Source: Clostridiales bacterium (GTDB lineage Bacteria > Bacillota > Clostridia > Christensenellales > Christensenellaceae). Taken from it: a stretch of 7,115 bases of DNA. The stretch is from the NCBI GenBank assembly GCA_019420265.1, contig JAHZHM010000017.1:1-7115 (forward strand), written 5' to 3'. Under the pieces are notes generated by a model. That model was given only the letters and a program-made list of their open reading frames with translations, did not search any database and was not told the origin of the DNA. A program made the position numbers and the translations under genes. Shown here one piece after another: positions 6,104-7,115 of this stretch. Positions within the stretch are counted from its first letter, which is position 1, and each line of letters starts with the position of its first letter.

Positions 6104-6641
6104 GAGCATGTGCCTGCTGGCAAATCGATTGCCAGCGGCGCGTGCAGGATTGACAGGTTTCACCATCCCATCATTCGGGTGCAAAAGGTCAAGGGCCGCT
6201 CTTCATCATGGGGCAAAGCCCCATACCCCCATTACTATCGTTATATATAGTAAGTGTGGGGCGGGTGGGATGATGAGAGAGCATTTGCCTTCTGCCAATT
6301 CAGCCGCCAGCATCACCCAGTGCGCACGTCCTGTGCGAGCATGTGCCTGCTGGCAAGCGGGCTGTCAACTTCGTATGCAGAACTGACAGGCTCTGCATTC
6401 CCACCCTTCGGGTGCAGCATGGGAGAGTATTTGCTCTCTGGCAAACCGATTGTCAGCACCGCGTGTGGAACTGACAGGTTTCGCCGTCCTGCTATTCGGG
6501 TGTGCCCTCCGCAGAAGGTGCTGCACATGGCATGCGGAGGCAGTTCGTGCGTACATAATGTGTGAGCATGTGCTCTCTAACAAACTGACTGGCAACGTCG
6601 CGTGCAGGACTGGCAGGTTTTTCTGTCCCACCATTCGGGTA
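6104..6641 (-). repeat. Inverted repeat mosaic with four 79-bp units, between binding protein and ATPase genes
   Basis: No gene is evident in 5863-6655. Units of 78-79 bp lie at 6104-6182, 6337-6415, 6425-6503 and 6564-6641. As read on the plus strand they open with GAGCATGTGC or GAGTATTTGC and close with ATTCGGGTGC or close variants. Unit 1 carries a perfect 8-bp palindrome, GCTGGCAA...TTGCCAGC (6116-6136). Between units are the hairpin module (6207-6258, ATGGGGCAAAGCCCCAT), a linker with TGCCAATTCAGCCGCCAG (6259-6336) and a linker with CCCTCCGCAG (6504-6563). Read on the minus strand the order unit, linker, unit(s), linker, hairpin is the same as at 1889-2216. The last unit stops 3 bp before the AAAGGAG of the ATPase gene. 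Confidence 0.87.
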
Positions 6642-6655
6642 TAGAAAGGAGAGGT

Positions 6656-7115
6656 ATGGCACTGCTGGAAGTAGAAAATCTCAAAGTCAGCTTTGAAACT
6701 CCGTCCGGGCCGTTTGCGGCGGTGGATGGCGTCTTTCTGCGCGTACAGCCGGGGGAGACGCTGGCCATCGTTGGGCAGTCGGGCTGCGGAAAAACCGTGC
6801 TCTGCCGCAACCTCATGCGCCTTTGCGCGGGAGGCTCCCGCCCGGAAGGCAGCATCCGGCTGGAAGGGCAGGAGCTGCTCGGCCTTTCGGAAAAAGAAAT
6901 GCGCCAAATCCGGGGCAAGAAAATGGCCTACCTCTTCCAGGAGCCGCACCTGGCGCTGAGCCCCTCTTTTCCCATCGGCGCGCAGATTGCCGAGGCCATT
7001 TTGGTGCATGAAAAAGTGAGCAAACGGGAGGCCCGGGAGCGCGCCCTGCGGCTGCTGGAGCTGGTCAGGCTGGAAGAGGCTTGCTATTTTGCCTATCCGC
7101 ATCAGCTCTCGGGCG
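6656..7115 (+). CDS. ABC importer ATPase, DppD/NikD type (3' incomplete)
   Basis: The first 153 residues of a cytoplasmic nucleotide-binding subunit that would power the importer are present; the family is usually ~260-340 residues. Walker A is GQSGCGKT (40-47). The Q-loop is LFQEPHLALSPSFPIG (93-108, Gln95), where the common family form is FQDP..ALNP. The window ends on YPHQLSG (147-153), the start of the ABC signature LSGGQ. Walker B and the H-loop lie beyond the edge. Start ATG 6656 has AAAGGAG ending about 4 nt upstream. The gene is 793 bp after the binding-protein stop, an unusually wide gap for this operon type, filled by inverted repeats. It continues the same strand and coding style, so it is most likely the transporter's own ATPase, perhaps expressed separately. 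A DppF/NikE-like second ATPase is expected next. Confidence 0.93.
   Translation, partial: MALLEVENLKVSFETPSGPFAAVDGVFLRVQPGETLAIVGQSGCGKTVLCRNLMRLCAGGSRPEGSIRLEGQELLGLSEKEMRQIRGKKMAYLFQEPHLALSPSFPIGAQIAEAILVHEKVSKREARERALRLLELVRLEEACYFAYPHQLSG

Noticed and set aside
5837..6386. Short plus-strand open frames through the downstream repeats
   Set aside because: They cross repeat boundaries, are not shared between repeat copies and lack ribosome binding sites.
6104..6641. CRISPR array
   Set aside because: Units are 79 bp, imperfect, unevenly spaced and occur in both orientations in the window; the intervening sequences are themselves repeated, and no cas gene is present.
6365..7102. 245-residue minus-strand open frame over the right end
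   Set aside because: It runs antisense to the clear ATPase gene and through repeats; no known domain was seen.

Overview
The window looks like a GC-rich Clostridia-type Firmicute (an Oscillospiraceae-like gut anaerobe would fit). This is inferred from strong AGGAG-type ribosome binding sites, consensus sigma-A promoters, a high-GC gene style and the kind of oligopeptide/nickel transporter seen. I cannot name a species.

Layout. (1) Positions 1-523 hold the end of a broken carB: an N-terminal ATP-grasp piece of carbamoyl-phosphate synthase large subunit that runs without a stop into an array of about 185-bp tandem repeats (332-840). (2) larE (844-1587, minus) encodes a PP-loop ATP-dependent sulfur transferase of nickel-pincer cofactor synthesis. 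(3) Between 1588 and 1888 two perfect consensus promoters stand back to back with -35 boxes 3 bp apart. The minus one drives larE through a leader holding a terminator-like hairpin. The plus one drives a short RNA of about 130 nt ending at a strong intrinsic terminator. Both RNAs begin with the same kind of hairpin (AGGAA loop). (4) A mosaic of non-coding repeat modules fills 1889-2460. (5) An ABC-importer operon of the peptide/nickel family follows: two permeases (2489-3466 and 3459-4304, overlapping) and a lipoprotein substrate-binding protein (4330-5862). (6) A second mosaic (about 5965-6641), mostly in the opposite orientation, separates the binding protein from the first ATPase gene (6656 to the window end, incomplete).

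How the parts may work together. The permeases, binding protein and ATPase form one importer; a second ATPase probably lies beyond the window. Because larE makes a nickel cofactor and the transporter belongs to the NikABCDE/Dpp family, nickel uptake coupled to nickel-cofactor synthesis is an attractive but unproven reading. The paired promoters and similar RNA leaders suggest larE and the transporter (or the small RNA before it) once shared, or still share, a control signal.

The most unusual feature is the repeat family: constant 79-bp units and hairpin modules in a fixed order, present as a composite element in opposite orientations on either side of the permease/binding-protein genes. No transposase, integrase, CRISPR array, tRNA or rRNA was seen.
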